Of a DNA stretch of 64,000 nucleotides, positions 22,474 to 33,541 are shown piece after piece; within the stretch, counting starts at the first letter, position 1, and each line of letters opens with the position of its first letter. Origin of the DNA: Heliocidaris tuberculata (taxonomy: Eukaryota > Echinodermata > Echinoidea > Camarodonta > Echinometridae); contig CM046847.1 of NCBI GenBank assembly GCA_025618425.1, positions 13,114,468 through 13,178,467 of the forward strand, written 5' to 3'. Under the pieces are notes generated by a model. That model saw only the letters and a program-made list of their open reading frames with translations, ran no database searches and was not told the origin of the DNA. The position numbers and the translations under genes were made by a program.

Positions 22474-25400
22474 GGGGGGGCATGACTGAACTAGGTAGAG
22501 GCTGATTTTTCGCTTGGGGCCAGACATGCTCTCCCCCCCCCCCCCCCCCCCCCCACTGCCAGTGATAACATTCAACCTGCAAGAAAGCCATAGTATTTTT
22601 CTTTAAAAAGGTAAGGTATAATCTGTGCATCATCTTACCTTCGTAGTGATGCCTGTAGTCAGTGGTTCTTGATAATGCAACGATGAGGGCGACATAAAGG
22701 GGTGCTAATGTCACAAGAATCCTCCAGCCGACCCCTCGACCTCGACTCTCAAATGTGTGCAGTTTTCCAGCAAGATAGAAGGCTGTAAAGCCAAAGGCAC
22801 AAAATGAAACTGCAAGAGCACAAAAAAAAGGGAAACACAACAAAAATCATCATTAAAGCTCAAAATTACTTGCAAGGTGGCAAAAAAAACCCCAAAGATT
22901 TTGTATATCAGAATACTGATTGGGTAGTAGTCATATAAATGTCTAAATAACATTGTATGAAAAAAAAATTATGGAAAAGAAAAGAGAAATGAATATGATA
23001 ATGTTTATATTTTTACCTCTGTTAGAAAGCAAGCCATACAAGCAGTTTGAGTAACATTCTGATTAATACAACAAGCTAGGGGCTGGGCAAAGTTTGGTTT
23101 TAATGGATGGACCATGGTCAGACACATTCATTCTGTTAAAATTTGGTCTTAATGGATGGTCCATGCCCCACGGTCAGACACATTCATTCTGTTAAAATTT
23201 GGTCTTAATGGATGGTCCATACCCCACGGTCAGACACATTCATTCTGTTAAAATTTGGTCTTAATGGATGGTGCATACCCCACGGTCAGACACATTCATT
23301 CTGTTAAAATGTGGTCTTAATGGATGGTCCATACCCCACGTTCAGACACATTCATTCTGTTAAAATTTGGTCTTAATGGATGGTCCATGCCCCATGGTCA
23401 GACACATTCATCCTGTTAAAGTTTGGTCTTAAAGTGATTTGGTAACTTTGTAGAGGCTTGATAAAATCTGAGCTGCCTGACCTTACATGCTATCAGTGTA
23501 TGTAATATGGTTTAAAAATGAAGCCCAGGAAAAAAAAGCACTTCAAAATCAGCATGTGCTTCACAAAAGTAAACATATGCAAGTGACCGGAAATGCCAGA
23601 CTCATTTCCCCCCATAGACTCAGTGTTAGACTAAAGCGTATGGCCATACGCTTTCGTAAATGGGAGTATTCAGTCATAGGTATCTTAATAATAGCATTAT
23701 ACATTTGAAAACCTTTCTATGCCTGGCTGTTTATTTATCCTTCTGAACATTATAAAAGACAGATATCGAAATTCAACAATTTATTAAATCAAGCCTCCAC
23801 AAAGTTACCGAATCCCCTTAATGGACGGCCTACAGTCAGACACATTCATTCTGTTTCTTCTTTGCAAGTGATGTAGCTACAGGGAGGGGGCTTTTGTCCT
23901 AAAATTCCACTTACATGAGGAATGTCCACTGGGAAAGCTCTTTCTTCCTTCGTTGATGGTGTCTAAATCTCCTGTACATTTGAGGTCTGCTGTCATCACA
24001 CCGTCTGGAAAACAGCGAGAAAAGAAGTCTGGCCTTGGCCTGTAATATGAACAAGACAAAGAAAAAGTGGGCATTTGTCAATCATAAATTAACAAGGACT
24101 GAAGTTTACCTGGAATTCAACCCTTACAGGTTCATTTAATTTGGCAGCATGCAGTGAAAAAGAAATACACAGGAGTAGAAAGCTCTTTGGCTTTAGATAT
24201 TTCCAAAAGATGAAATTAAATGCAATTACATAACTTCCAGGAAATCTCACTTTTACAATGGAAAATAAAAGAATATGTCTTATGTTTTTTTCTTCACTCA
24301 AGTAGCATGAAATGTGCAATAGAAAAGGGCAAATGAAATTTTGACAGAAATAATTTGTTTTCACAAAATGTGATATCTTTTCTGTTTAATACCCGACTGC
24401 TAAGTAAGAAGGATGTGCTTTTGTACACGTCAATAAGCAACCAGGGGAGCTACGGCTTAACTCCCATCCTAGGGACTTGGTATTTGATGATTATGGCCTT
24501 ATTAAAAGGGAACTAGAGTATAACAAAGTCTTGAATCTGGAACCTGCCAATTACTGAGCCATCATGCACCACTGATGACAGTAATGATTACTGCCCTGCT
24601 TATAACCACCTAACAAAGTAAACTTATTATCAAAGGGCAATCCAACCTTTGTAAAAAGCTGATTTGTGTAAAAGCAGAACAAAATAAGAGAAACAGGATG
24701 GTGAAAGTTTGAAAAAAATTGGACAAAGAATAAGAAAGTTATGAATGTTTGAAAAATGAGATCACTGCTTCTATGCTAACCTCACATTGGCAATTTGGTG
24801 AATCGATTGTGAAGTATTCACTGTCAACTCTCCCATTTGTCTTACACCAAGATATCATTAAGTTCTGGTTTTATCCTGAGTTCCTTTTCCCTCAGGGCAG
24901 TACTCAAAATATATCGTAGATAGCACATTCTGAAAGGTCCTCCACAAAGAAAAAGATCCTACAAAGTTATACATTTGGAAAAATTGACATTTCAGTCATT
25001 TTGTGTGTTGGAGCGAATGGGAAAGTTGACCGCTGCTACATCACAGTGACCATAACGATTTGGCCAATTTGAAATTCCTATATGTATAGTGATTTAGACT
25101 TTCAAAAAAATCACAACTTTCTTATTCTTTGTCCGATTTTGTTCAAACTTTCACCAATCTGCTACTCATGATTTTTCTGCTTTCACACAAATCAAATTAT
25201 TATAAAGATTGGACTGCCCTTTCAAAGCCCTCTCCCACTTGCCGTTCCTTACCTCGCAATAATTAACTTGATGCTATTTGTGAGCACTCCATCCAAAAGT
25301 TCTGCAAGTGAGCAAGCTGCATGGAATACATGAACATGAAAACATTTTCTTCAATGTAATGCAAGCAAAGAAATGAATGCATAGATCTGCCTTCTTGATA

Positions 25401-28069
25401 TTTGCAAAATAACCAAAATGCTTAGATGGAATGTTTTGAGCAATGCACAGATCCCTTGAAATATCCAATCTAATCCAATCCAATCTGGGAGTTTGTAGAG
25501 CAGCAATATCTATTGGCCCAGGCGCTGGCGAGACTGAAAAAATACTGAATATGCGGTCCATGTTTCATTAGGGAAAGACTGAAGTAGCACACTTGACTAG
25601 TGGTATGCAATTTTGAATAGGTATGTACTTAGCTGAGTTTTGAAAGTAGACAGCAGATCGCAAGAGCAAAGGAACTGAGGGAGATTTATCTATCATATTT
25701 TTTCAGTAATAAATGAGAGTCACTATTATTATACTGTCAGCTATCATCCAACTTCTATCAAACTCTTGGGGTCTTACTCTTATTCTTTGTTTGACTTCAT
25801 ATATGTGTACACATTAAAAATCTTCATCCTTAACCCTTTCAGTACCAAAGTAGTATAAAAATGCCACATTTCAATGTTACATCTAATATCTTTGGGCAAA
25901 GTATCGAAGCATGCCTTTCTTTTTGAATTTGGAAAGTGAAGGATGCAGGATGAAACAGATAGGTTGATGCATGAGGTTGGGGCAAAAATTATGACGATGA
26001 CCATATAATGCTGGTATTTCTTCTTCTACACATGGAAGATGAAATCATCTGTTGAAGATTTTTATGCAATGAATATGTATAGCAGTGCCTAGCCAGAATC
26101 ATTCCTGTTTCAGTTGGTACTCTTTCAAAGCTTTGCTTATAATGCATTTCTTTCTTTTTTTACCACTGTTACATGAACATCACATTTATATAACATTACA
26201 TACAATTTTGGTCTGCCATATTGATTCACCATGAAGCTAGTCAGAGTACTTTTCAACATAAAGTGGCTATGCTTTATATGCTGAACTCAATCTTAGCAAA
26301 CACTGTTATGGTTGATAGGACACATAGTTCCTCACTTCTGGTATGTCACAAAAACTGCCCCAACCCTGTAGAATGACCCAGAAATAACTTGCATTGATCA
26401 CTACATCTCATTTTTTACATTTGTACACTTGGTCGAATGGTAAGCGAAAAAAGCCTTCCAGAATACAGACAGTTCAGTCACATGATAACATTTGCCCTCC
26501 TCATTATTACACCACAATCAACTTCCAATTGTCTTACATTAAATATAATCCACTCTTCACAAGTTTCCCAAATCGATCTTTATAAATGTTGGGTGATATG
26601 TAATTGTAATGTAATCCTTTACAGGTATTTTAATATGAATATGAAAACAGGCAAGACAAAGGTGTTTGGTCATAAGGATCATTTGCTATGCCATACACTA
26701 CCAAGAATAGCGATATATTAACCCTTTCGAGACAATTGACCACATTTTGTGGTTTGGCTCAATAACTTTTGATTCAGAGCTCTAAAAAATATACCAGATG
26801 CATGAGTAGAAAGAGCAAAAATTTCTACACATCCTGCGTCCATTTTTGTTGCATGACCCTATTGCATTTGATGCCAGGAATTTTAAAAATGAGAATAACC
26901 TTTAAAATCTTTAAATTGGCAACACCTTGAGTGATTCAAAATCATTGTTTTTTATCAAATTGGCAAGTTTTAAAACTTTTCCACAAAGTCGTAACCATGT
27001 ATATTGTTTTCAAAGACATTACACCTTATTAGAACCATGTAGCACTAAGAGAAAAATATTATTGTTGCCAATTTGAAGAACAAAATGTGATCAATTTAGC
27101 CATTAAATAATTCCTGTCCTGAAAGGGTTAACAAAGATTAAAAGTGCAAGTGTTATTTTCCTTGTTATTTGGTCTGAACCAAGCTTTAGAACAGCTATTA
27201 ATCATCAGGGCCCCATTTCATAAAACTTGTTATCAATTACAATTTACAATCATTGTTATAAGCTACTGAATCCTTGAATCTGATCAGCTGAGAGTGAATT
27301 TGTCATAGAAATGAGGCAGTTGTTATTGATAACAAGTTTTATGAAATGGGGCCCAGGTATACTATTAACTTTTGCAATGCTGGTAACATATGGGACAAAA
27401 TACCTTGAACTTGCCCAAATAACAAATCATACCAAAAAGTTTATTCACAAATTTCACCCATAAGTAAAAACAATTATGAAATTTACCTAAAACAGCATGT
27501 AGAAAATCAAGTCTATCTTTCCTCACAAGACTAAAGATGGTTATGACACTAAGTGGAACCAGGATAGCAGAGGTCTGTGGTAGGAGAAAGATTCCATTTT
27601 AGTTCATTATCTTTCATTTTCAACCTCACAGAAGGCTTTTGTCAAGTAAAATGTGTAATAAAAACAATCGTTTTTAAATTTCAATGCAATTGATATAATG
27701 AAAATTTGGGTTATAATTATGTAACTATCACTTTGCCTTTAGTTTTCTAGTATTCTATAAAAATTGCATAGCACATGAATAAGATGCCTTGAAAAAAATA
27801 GACTTTTAACATACTAGTACACATGTAAATGTCTGTTGAAAGTTCAATTTCAATTCCATAGCAGTTTTCTTAGAAATGTACATTTATAATTACTTTGTCT
27901 AGTCAACTTATAAATTCTAATTGATTTTGTGTACATTCATATGTCAGATGTCTTCAAAAGATTTAAACCTTACCCTGGTAAGTTACCAGTTAGTAGAAAG
28001 CTATTGTCTTAAATGAATTCAGAACGTATTCACAGTTGTACTTCATCATCAAAATTGAGCCCCCCCCCC

Positions 28070-28100
<31 letters not shown>

Positions 28101-30047
28101 ATAACAATAATAAAATAAATAAATAAAAATAAAAATAAAAAATAAAAAATAAAGACAACCAGATTATCTTCATTTCAATTGCTGACACTAAAAATTCATC
28201 TTCAACCTTTGACCCCATAAAACAGAAAAATAAAGAAGATGTTACACTTGTTAACACAGACTTACAAATAGCATCCTAGTTGTTACAGTACTATGCACAG
28301 AATGAGGGTTCTTGTAAAGCCACATCTCTTCTGGTTGTATCACTCTTTGAAATGGGTCCAGGTCCTCTGTGATTCTGGTCCATCAAAAAAAAAAGTGAAA
28401 AGAAAAGTTAATCATATTCTGTATCATTTCATTCTTAGGCAAGAAAAAAATAGATGCTGGATTGCTTTTGGTGATGACAAATATTATAGTGATCATTTTT
28501 TTAAAAATTGCTATTGGTTAGTTATAAACAGACTTTATCATCAATTGGTAAGAATGGACCAACTTCTCAAAAACCATTCTTGACCAAGTTGGCACCAGGT
28601 CTCCTATTGTCTGCTATTTGTTTCATGAAGCTGTCTTAGCTCCATGTACATTCAATAAAAACTTCTGAGACAAGGACCTAAGCTAAAAAGGGCTAGCTAC
28701 ACTGCCTCAACACCTGTGATGTGGAGCACCATCAAGTAATTTGTTGGGCAGATTACGGCTAATGAAAACAGATCATGCTGCAGATTAAGACAAATCTTAC
28801 AAATCTATCTTTCTACATGTGCACTCATTCATAAATTTATCTGTGTTTATAATATTGTGTCTCGTCACTGATTTTGAAAAACTGGCCAAACATACCCACC
28901 CTATCAAAATCAATGTCTCTAACCGGCTAACTGTTAAACTTTCATTTTTCATTTCCCTTCTTAAATTATTGAATTCAGATTCAGTGAATCATGTTAATAA
29001 ATCCCAGTGGAAATGTAATATGTCACACGTGCATCACTTTTGCCACTTAACTTTACTTTAAGTTCATTCATGTTAAAACTTACAAAAAGTTGTGTACAAA
29101 AATTGTCAGAAGTTAAGATGAAAGCACTCACACTTACATGTATGCGAGGTTATTGGAGATGAAAGGAATCTTTACTTTTACAGTCAGTCATGTCCGTTAG
29201 AACTTAGACCTCTAGTTATAAGTTATATCTTTACTGAAAGAAACACCAAGGAAATATATTATTATAGATCTAGTTCAGAAATCAGAACACACAGAATGAA
29301 AGAGTCAGAGTCATCAAATTAGAAGAAAAGTGAACTTCTTCATATATGGTGGTTGATCCAGTGTCCAAACACTTTTCAGAAAATCAACGATAGCAAATAA
29401 AATATCAAACGAATATCTGTCAAAATTACATAATAAATGCTCAAAGTCCTACAGAAAAGGAAGTTGATGAAATTTTAAAAAGACAACGTAGATTTAATAC
29501 GATATTCCCTTCCGAGTGAACCCCTTCCCAACGACGCGGCGTTTTGGTCCCTTGAAAAAGGTACTGTATTTCCGAACGTGTGAAACCTGTGTGAAACCTA
29601 TGGGAAAAAGACACAACTTTTGTTTCAATAGTGTGGTTTTCATACGCGTAATCCCACGCGTATGAAAACCCATTTTAGGCGCTTAACTTTACACGTTCGG
29701 TAATACAATCCTTGACTAACTATACTATAGGTCTAGGCTAAGTTCTTCTGTTCTGGACAATGTTAATTAGTTTGGAACTCAAACTCAGTCAAAGTCAAAC
29801 TCAAGTCTTGTCACATTGTTATCTCCAATAACCTCGCATAAAAAAGTGTGAGTGGTCTTGTCAAGACAAAAGAGCATCAAACTATGTCAAAGTCACAATT
29901 TATTTGACAATCATTTGACAATAGCCTAGGGTCTAATTAATAAAAAAAAAAGACTTACAGGAAGGCAATCAAGAGGAACGTCCTGACGAGTACTTCTAAA
30001 AACATGTTGGCAGCATTAGTATTGATCTTACATCGACAAGACAACAT
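21574..30047 (-). CDS. PLPP5: PLPP4/5-like phosphatidic acid phosphatase (PAP2 family), complete
   Basis: Seven exons (transcript order): 30047-29959, 28374-28266, 27574-27487, 25301-25253, 24039-23915, 22809-22639, 21767-21574. They give 274 residues (human PLPP5 264, PLPP4 271). All three PAP2 signatures are present: K107-x6-R114-P115, P148-S-G-H151, and S200-R201-x5-H207, with H151 and H207 the expected catalytic histidines. [17 protein letters not shown] and [25 protein letters not shown] blocks identify the PLPP4/5 branch. The family is integral to membranes and removes phosphate from phosphatidic acid, lysophosphatidate and related lipids. The start is ambiguous: the ATG at 30047 is upstream and in frame with a second at 30005, which gives 260 residues. 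Head to head with the F-box gene. Assignment to PLPP5 versus PLPP4 is not certain. Confidence 0.93.
21929..22263. mobile_element. TTAA-flanked element in the last phosphatase intron
   Basis: TTAA at 21929-21932 and 22260-22263, with inverted ends CCCTAAAAGAGCCAGG and CCGGCCTTTTCAAGG. A run of 13 G follows the left end. No reading frame of interest. Confidence 0.65.
22444..22554. repeat. GT and homopolymer G/C tracts
   Basis: A (GT)n run passes into 24 G (22457-22480); 22 C follow at 22533-22554. The two tracts could pair as a hairpin or form G-quadruplexes. It lies in a phosphatase intron. Confidence 0.85.
22639..22809 (-). CDS. PLPP5: PLPP4/5-like exon 6 (PAP2 motif C3)
   Basis: Acceptor CTCTTGCAG, donor G|GTAAGA. 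56 codons with FYLAGKLH and [14 protein letters not shown]207 is the expected nucleophilic histidine of motif C3. Confidence 0.95.
23096..23430 (+). repeat. Six-copy tandem repeat, 56-bp unit
   Basis: The unit begins GGTCTTAATGGATGGTCCAT and ends with ACACATTCATTCTGTTAAAA plus TTT. The first copy is about 7 bp shorter and the others differ by a few substitutions. A lone partial unit is at 23816-23857. It lies in the intron between the exons at 23915 and 22809. Confidence 0.93.
23915..24039 (-). CDS. PLPP5: PLPP4/5-like exon 5 (PAP2 motifs C1 and C2)
   Basis: Acceptor TATTACAG, donor T|GTAAGT. Encodes [14 protein letters not shown] and [11 protein letters not shown], including catalytic-type H151. 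Confidence 0.95.
24632..25225. mobile_element. Foldback element with long inverted arms
   Basis: About 24636-24760 (AAAGGGCAATCCAACCTTTG...) reappears inverted at about 25090-25222 (...GGACTGCCCTTT), including 'gacaaagaataagaaagtt' inside both arms. The spacer has no coding evidence. It lies in a phosphatase intron. Confidence 0.75.
25253..25301 (-). CDS. PLPP5: PLPP4/5-like exon 4 (PAP2 motif C1 start)
   Basis: Acceptor ACTTGCAG, donor AG|GTAAGG. Encodes [16 protein letters not shown]107 begins the KxxxxxxRP motif completed by the next exon. Confidence 0.92.
26718..27131. mobile_element. TTAA-flanked element, short copy
   Basis: TTAA at 26718-26721 and 27128-27131 with ends CCCTTTCGAGACAAT and TCCTGAAAGGG. 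Collinear with 17797-18495 but about 285 bp shorter, so probably an internal-deletion derivative. Confidence 0.78.
27209..27353. mobile_element. Harbinger-like MITE, second family
   Basis: 145 bp with GGCCCCATTTCATAAAACTT inverted ends and CAG on both sides (27206-27208, 27354-27356). Relatives are at 42195-42340 and 61423-62038. The interior 'gttataagctactga' is shared with the 9130 family. Confidence 0.85.
27487..27574 (-). CDS. PLPP5: PLPP4/5-like exon 3
   Basis: Acceptor CTACCACAG, donor G|GTAAAT. 29 codons: a membrane segment ([14 protein letters not shown]) followed by a basic loop RKDRLDF. Confidence 0.9.
28059..28170 (+). repeat. C/A homopolymer and AT-rich simple repeat
   Basis: Nine C, about 30 A, then AATA/ATAAA units. 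It gives a spurious poly-Phe/Leu reading frame on the minus strand. Confidence 0.85.
28266..28374 (-). CDS. PLPP5: PLPP4/5-like exon 2
   Basis: Acceptor GGACCAG, donor TTT|GTAAGT. Encodes [18 protein letters not shown], a near-diagnostic family stretch, ending RMLF. Confidence 0.92.
29340..29715. repeat. Long direct repeat, copy A
   Basis: About 370 bp closely matching 31183-31590 in the same orientation, sharing for example 'cagaaaatcaacgatagcaa' and 'ccttcccaacgacgcggcgt'. The right part is palindromic (TACTGTATTTCCGAACGTGT versus ACACGTTCGGTAATACAATC), suggesting a MITE within a larger repeat. Confidence 0.88.
29959..30047 (-). CDS. PLPP5: PLPP4/5-like exon 1
   Basis: Donor CT|GTAAGT. 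Encodes the start and the first hydrophobic segment ([15 protein letters not shown] after a 14-residue extension). The alternative start at 30005 is equally plausible by length. Confidence 0.75.
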
Positions 30048-30945
30048 GATGAAATTTGTAATTTGTTCAGGCTGTCAATTGTGTCATGTCTGCTAGGCCC
30101 AGGCTAGGCCTAGGGACGGTAGGCCTACTGTTCGTGTTCCACCACGTGTACACTTATGCCCAAGGCCAGGGCAAGGAGTTCTGTGATAGGGGTACCGTAC
30201 CGTACGTGTACGTGGCCGTGGGTACACACATCGATCTCTACATATACAGCGCAGCTGACCCACTGAGGTTTATGCTAGTTTCAGCAAAGGAAAAGAAAAT
30301 AAAAGTTATAATTTTGTGCCTATTTTGTCAATAATAGATTGAAATGTTATATTCTTATTAAATAAAAAAAATATATAATTTTTTCAAAAAATACATATAT
30401 TTAATTATAAATACCATATATCATCGAATAGAAAAAAAATACTACATGTTAAATTACGTTTTTATTGAAATAGGCTAAACATGGACTGGCGGTGTTTATC
30501 TATGATTTGGGCGAGTTTTTTTTTCTCCTCCGACAACATATGGGCGGGGCTTTTTAATATTTTCATTTCAGGAAACTATGTTTTGTAATGAATTTGTATA
30601 TTTACAAATTTGAAGATTTTGTTTAAAAAGCATATAGTTATTATTTAATTGTATTAAAATAATGGTATAATTTGCTTTTAAAAGAATATTTTAAGTTAAC
30701 TAAATGTGTTAAATCTATACTTTGTATAAAAATTCTTTAGATATAAATATTATAAAGCTGAAATCAAGGACAGTATATTTTGGGGTTTTGGTCTGAGTAG
30801 TCGAGTCTGAGATCTAACTTACAGCATAAAGTTAGATTCTAGTCAACAGTCTATTTTTCTTGAGATATTTCTGTGCTGACTTGGAAGAGCTAGTAATTAG
30901 AATCAACGTGGAAACAGCTAAAGATCAACAGGAAACTTCTTGAGA
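30048..30945. promoter_or_regulatory. Candidate bidirectional promoter region
   Basis: The 898 bp separate the divergent start codons of the phosphatase (-) and F-box (+) genes. It contains a CACGTG E-box near 30143 and a GGGCGGGGC GC-box at 30542-30550. No TATA box was assigned. Regulatory activity is inferred from position and motifs only. Confidence 0.5.
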
Positions 30946-30964
30946 ATGGAAAACCAAGAACAAG
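30946..30964 (+). CDS. FBXO30: FBXO30/40-like exon 1 (start)
   Basis: ATG GAA AAC CAA GAA CAA G|GTAATG. Six codons and one base; joined to the next exon it gives MENQEQDEPREL. Chosen because the phase fits and the ATG precedes a usable donor; a tiny first exon needs transcript support. Confidence 0.65.
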
Positions 30965-33507
30965 GTAATGTTGTGACTGGCCTTGGCTTGCCCTTTTTTG
31001 TTTACATGTCTGTGAATGTGACTCGAGTGCGATCCTGGCCTGATGAAGCTGATTGAACGGGAGAGAACCCCGGCTGCGCTATGCTCTGCCTCTGGCTGTG
31101 TTCATACATCGCCAGATGCAGAGTCGTTTGGCAGTGACTGCTGATTGCATCCAAAATAAGTTAACTTGTAGATTCGCCGTTGTATGGTGGTGGATCCAGT
31201 GTCTGAGACTCTGAACACTTTTCAGAAAATCAACGATAGCAAATAAAATATCAAACGAATAGACTATCTGTCAAACTTACATAATGAATGCTCAAGTCAA
31301 AGTCCTACAGAAAAAGAAGTTGATGGAATTTTAAAAAGACAACGTAGATTTAATATGATATTCCCTTCTGAGTGAACCCCTTCCCAACGACGCGGCGTTT
31401 TGGTCCCTTGAAAAAGGTACTGTATTTCCGAACGTGTGAAACCTATGGGAAAAAGACACAACCTTTGTTTCAATAGTGTGGTTTTCATACGTGTAGTCCC
31501 ACGCGTATGAAAACCCATTTTAGGCACTTAACTGTACACATTCGGTAATACAATCTGTTCGGAAATACAATCCTTGTCTATCATGTCTATACCTGCATAT
31601 AGCAGCATAGACCGAAAATTCTGTCTCTCGTTCGTTAGCCTCTTATTTTGGTAGGGTTGGCTCTTCACTTAGTCTTACTATTAGAGACAGAAGCGGGCTG
31701 TTCGATCTGCCGTGCAAACCAAATACTGTATAAGCTTTTTTTTTCGCGTACAGATATTTTCGCGATTTTGGACTAGGTAGGGAAATTCGCGAGGGTTTAA
31801 TTTCGCGATTTTTGTGATGTTTTTGTTACTATAAATAGCCATATATTGAAGTGGAAATTTTCGCGAGGACCGACTCGCGAAAATCGCGAAAATAAAACCA
31901 CTGCGAAAATAACCACTTATACAGTACACATTGACTCACACACTAATAACAGTTAGAATACAGTTGCAAGATTTTCAAATGGAGAATACCTTGGACCCTG
32001 AATTACCTGAAAAGGGAGCTTTAAACAGATTATTCAGTCAAATTGGTAAATTGAACCGATTCCTTAAATAGTAGGGCCTAGGTCTAATATATTCAATTTA
32101 CAAAAATATTTTAAAAAATCAAAATATACAGATTTTTCCAACTACATGCCAACTGGTCATCGGCGGTCAGTAAGTTTGCACAGCAGAGTGATAGGCCTGT
32201 TTCTGTCTCTAACGAAGAGCCGGCCCTACCAAAATAAGAGGCTAACGAACGAGAGACAGAATTTTGGTCTAATAGCAGTATAGCTGTAGCCTAAGGCTAT
32301 AGCCTAGGCAAGGTCAATTGGTGTGCTAGGGCCTAGGTGTTTGTGAGTAATCTTATAAAAACCTATTTCCAGTATGAATGAAGTTATGCCCTGGGCCTGG
32401 ATAAGAAAAGGAAAGGAGAAAATAGAAAGGGAATTTAGGAGAAAATTCAAGGAATATATAATAAAGTTATTAAGCTCAAACTAAGCCTAAGATTGAGGAA
32501 ACCAGACTCAAATTGAGCTCAGAGAATCACAGAAAGAAGAAAGGTGCATTTACAAAGATTCTTTGAAATTAGCAAAATATTGATGTATATAAACCATTAG
32601 AAGCAAGATATGGCTTGTTATGGATATTAGGATGCTGATAAGCTAGCACAATGAAATAAATAGATGGATAGGGCAAGAGCACTCATGGGACCATCACTAT
32701 ATGGGGCCGTGTCAATTTTGGCCCGTCACGACCTCTAAGTTGAAGAGGTAAAAACACCGATATAATCGGCAAAATTTTGAGAAAATACTTCCTTCTACAT
32801 TTTAGAATGATAGAATATCTAATTTCATGCCAGATCCTTCGATAGGATCTTTATCATCTTGATCAAGTGAAATTTTCAGGCTATTTTTGGTCTGTGATCT
32901 TGCTCCTCTCCTGCACACATGGGCAAGATATCACACACTTGCCTATGGGAGGCAATTGCTCGTGGTATGAAGGTACAGAGTGAGAGGTTATCTCCAATGA
33001 CCTTGCATAAGTGTGAGTGGGGCAAGAGAAGAAAAAGAGACAAAGGAAGAAAGAACTGAAGTCACATGAAGGAAAAAAAACATGTTTTGTGTGTTGCAAA
33101 GACATCTATATAATGGGCCCTCTGGAGTTTAGATTTTTAACAGATGCACATTCCAAGAAGATTTCTGTAGAACAGCTGGGCCTCAGATATTTAGACCGTC
33201 TGTGAAATTGGTTCAGGTTGCTGAGAACCAGAAGGGCTCTAACCTAATTTTTGTTATTTGGAAATTAAAGTGTAGATAGTGTAGTTCTGCTCTTCTGGTT
33301 GTTTAATTATTGTTTTTGGTAATTTGAAACATAAAAGCATATGGGGGTAGGCCTACTGATATCGTTGTTGTTTTATCTTAATTATCATGAGCCATTAGAT
33401 GTGCTGGTTTAGGTTAGAAGTTAGAGCAACAAGGACACTTACACTAAAAACTTGAGTGGGGTAGAGTTGAGGGAACAGTGATAAGTAGAGAGTGGTAGAA
33501 AGAGAGA

Positions 33508-33541
<34 letters not shown>

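Noticed and set aside
22346..22843. 165-codon minus-strand frame with polyproline
   Set aside because: Its first part is exon 6 of the phosphatase; the rest is read-through into intron and C/G tracts past a good donor at 22638.
23096..23430. Direct repeats resembling a CRISPR array
   Set aside because: The units are contiguous with no unique spacers and sit in an intron of an animal gene.
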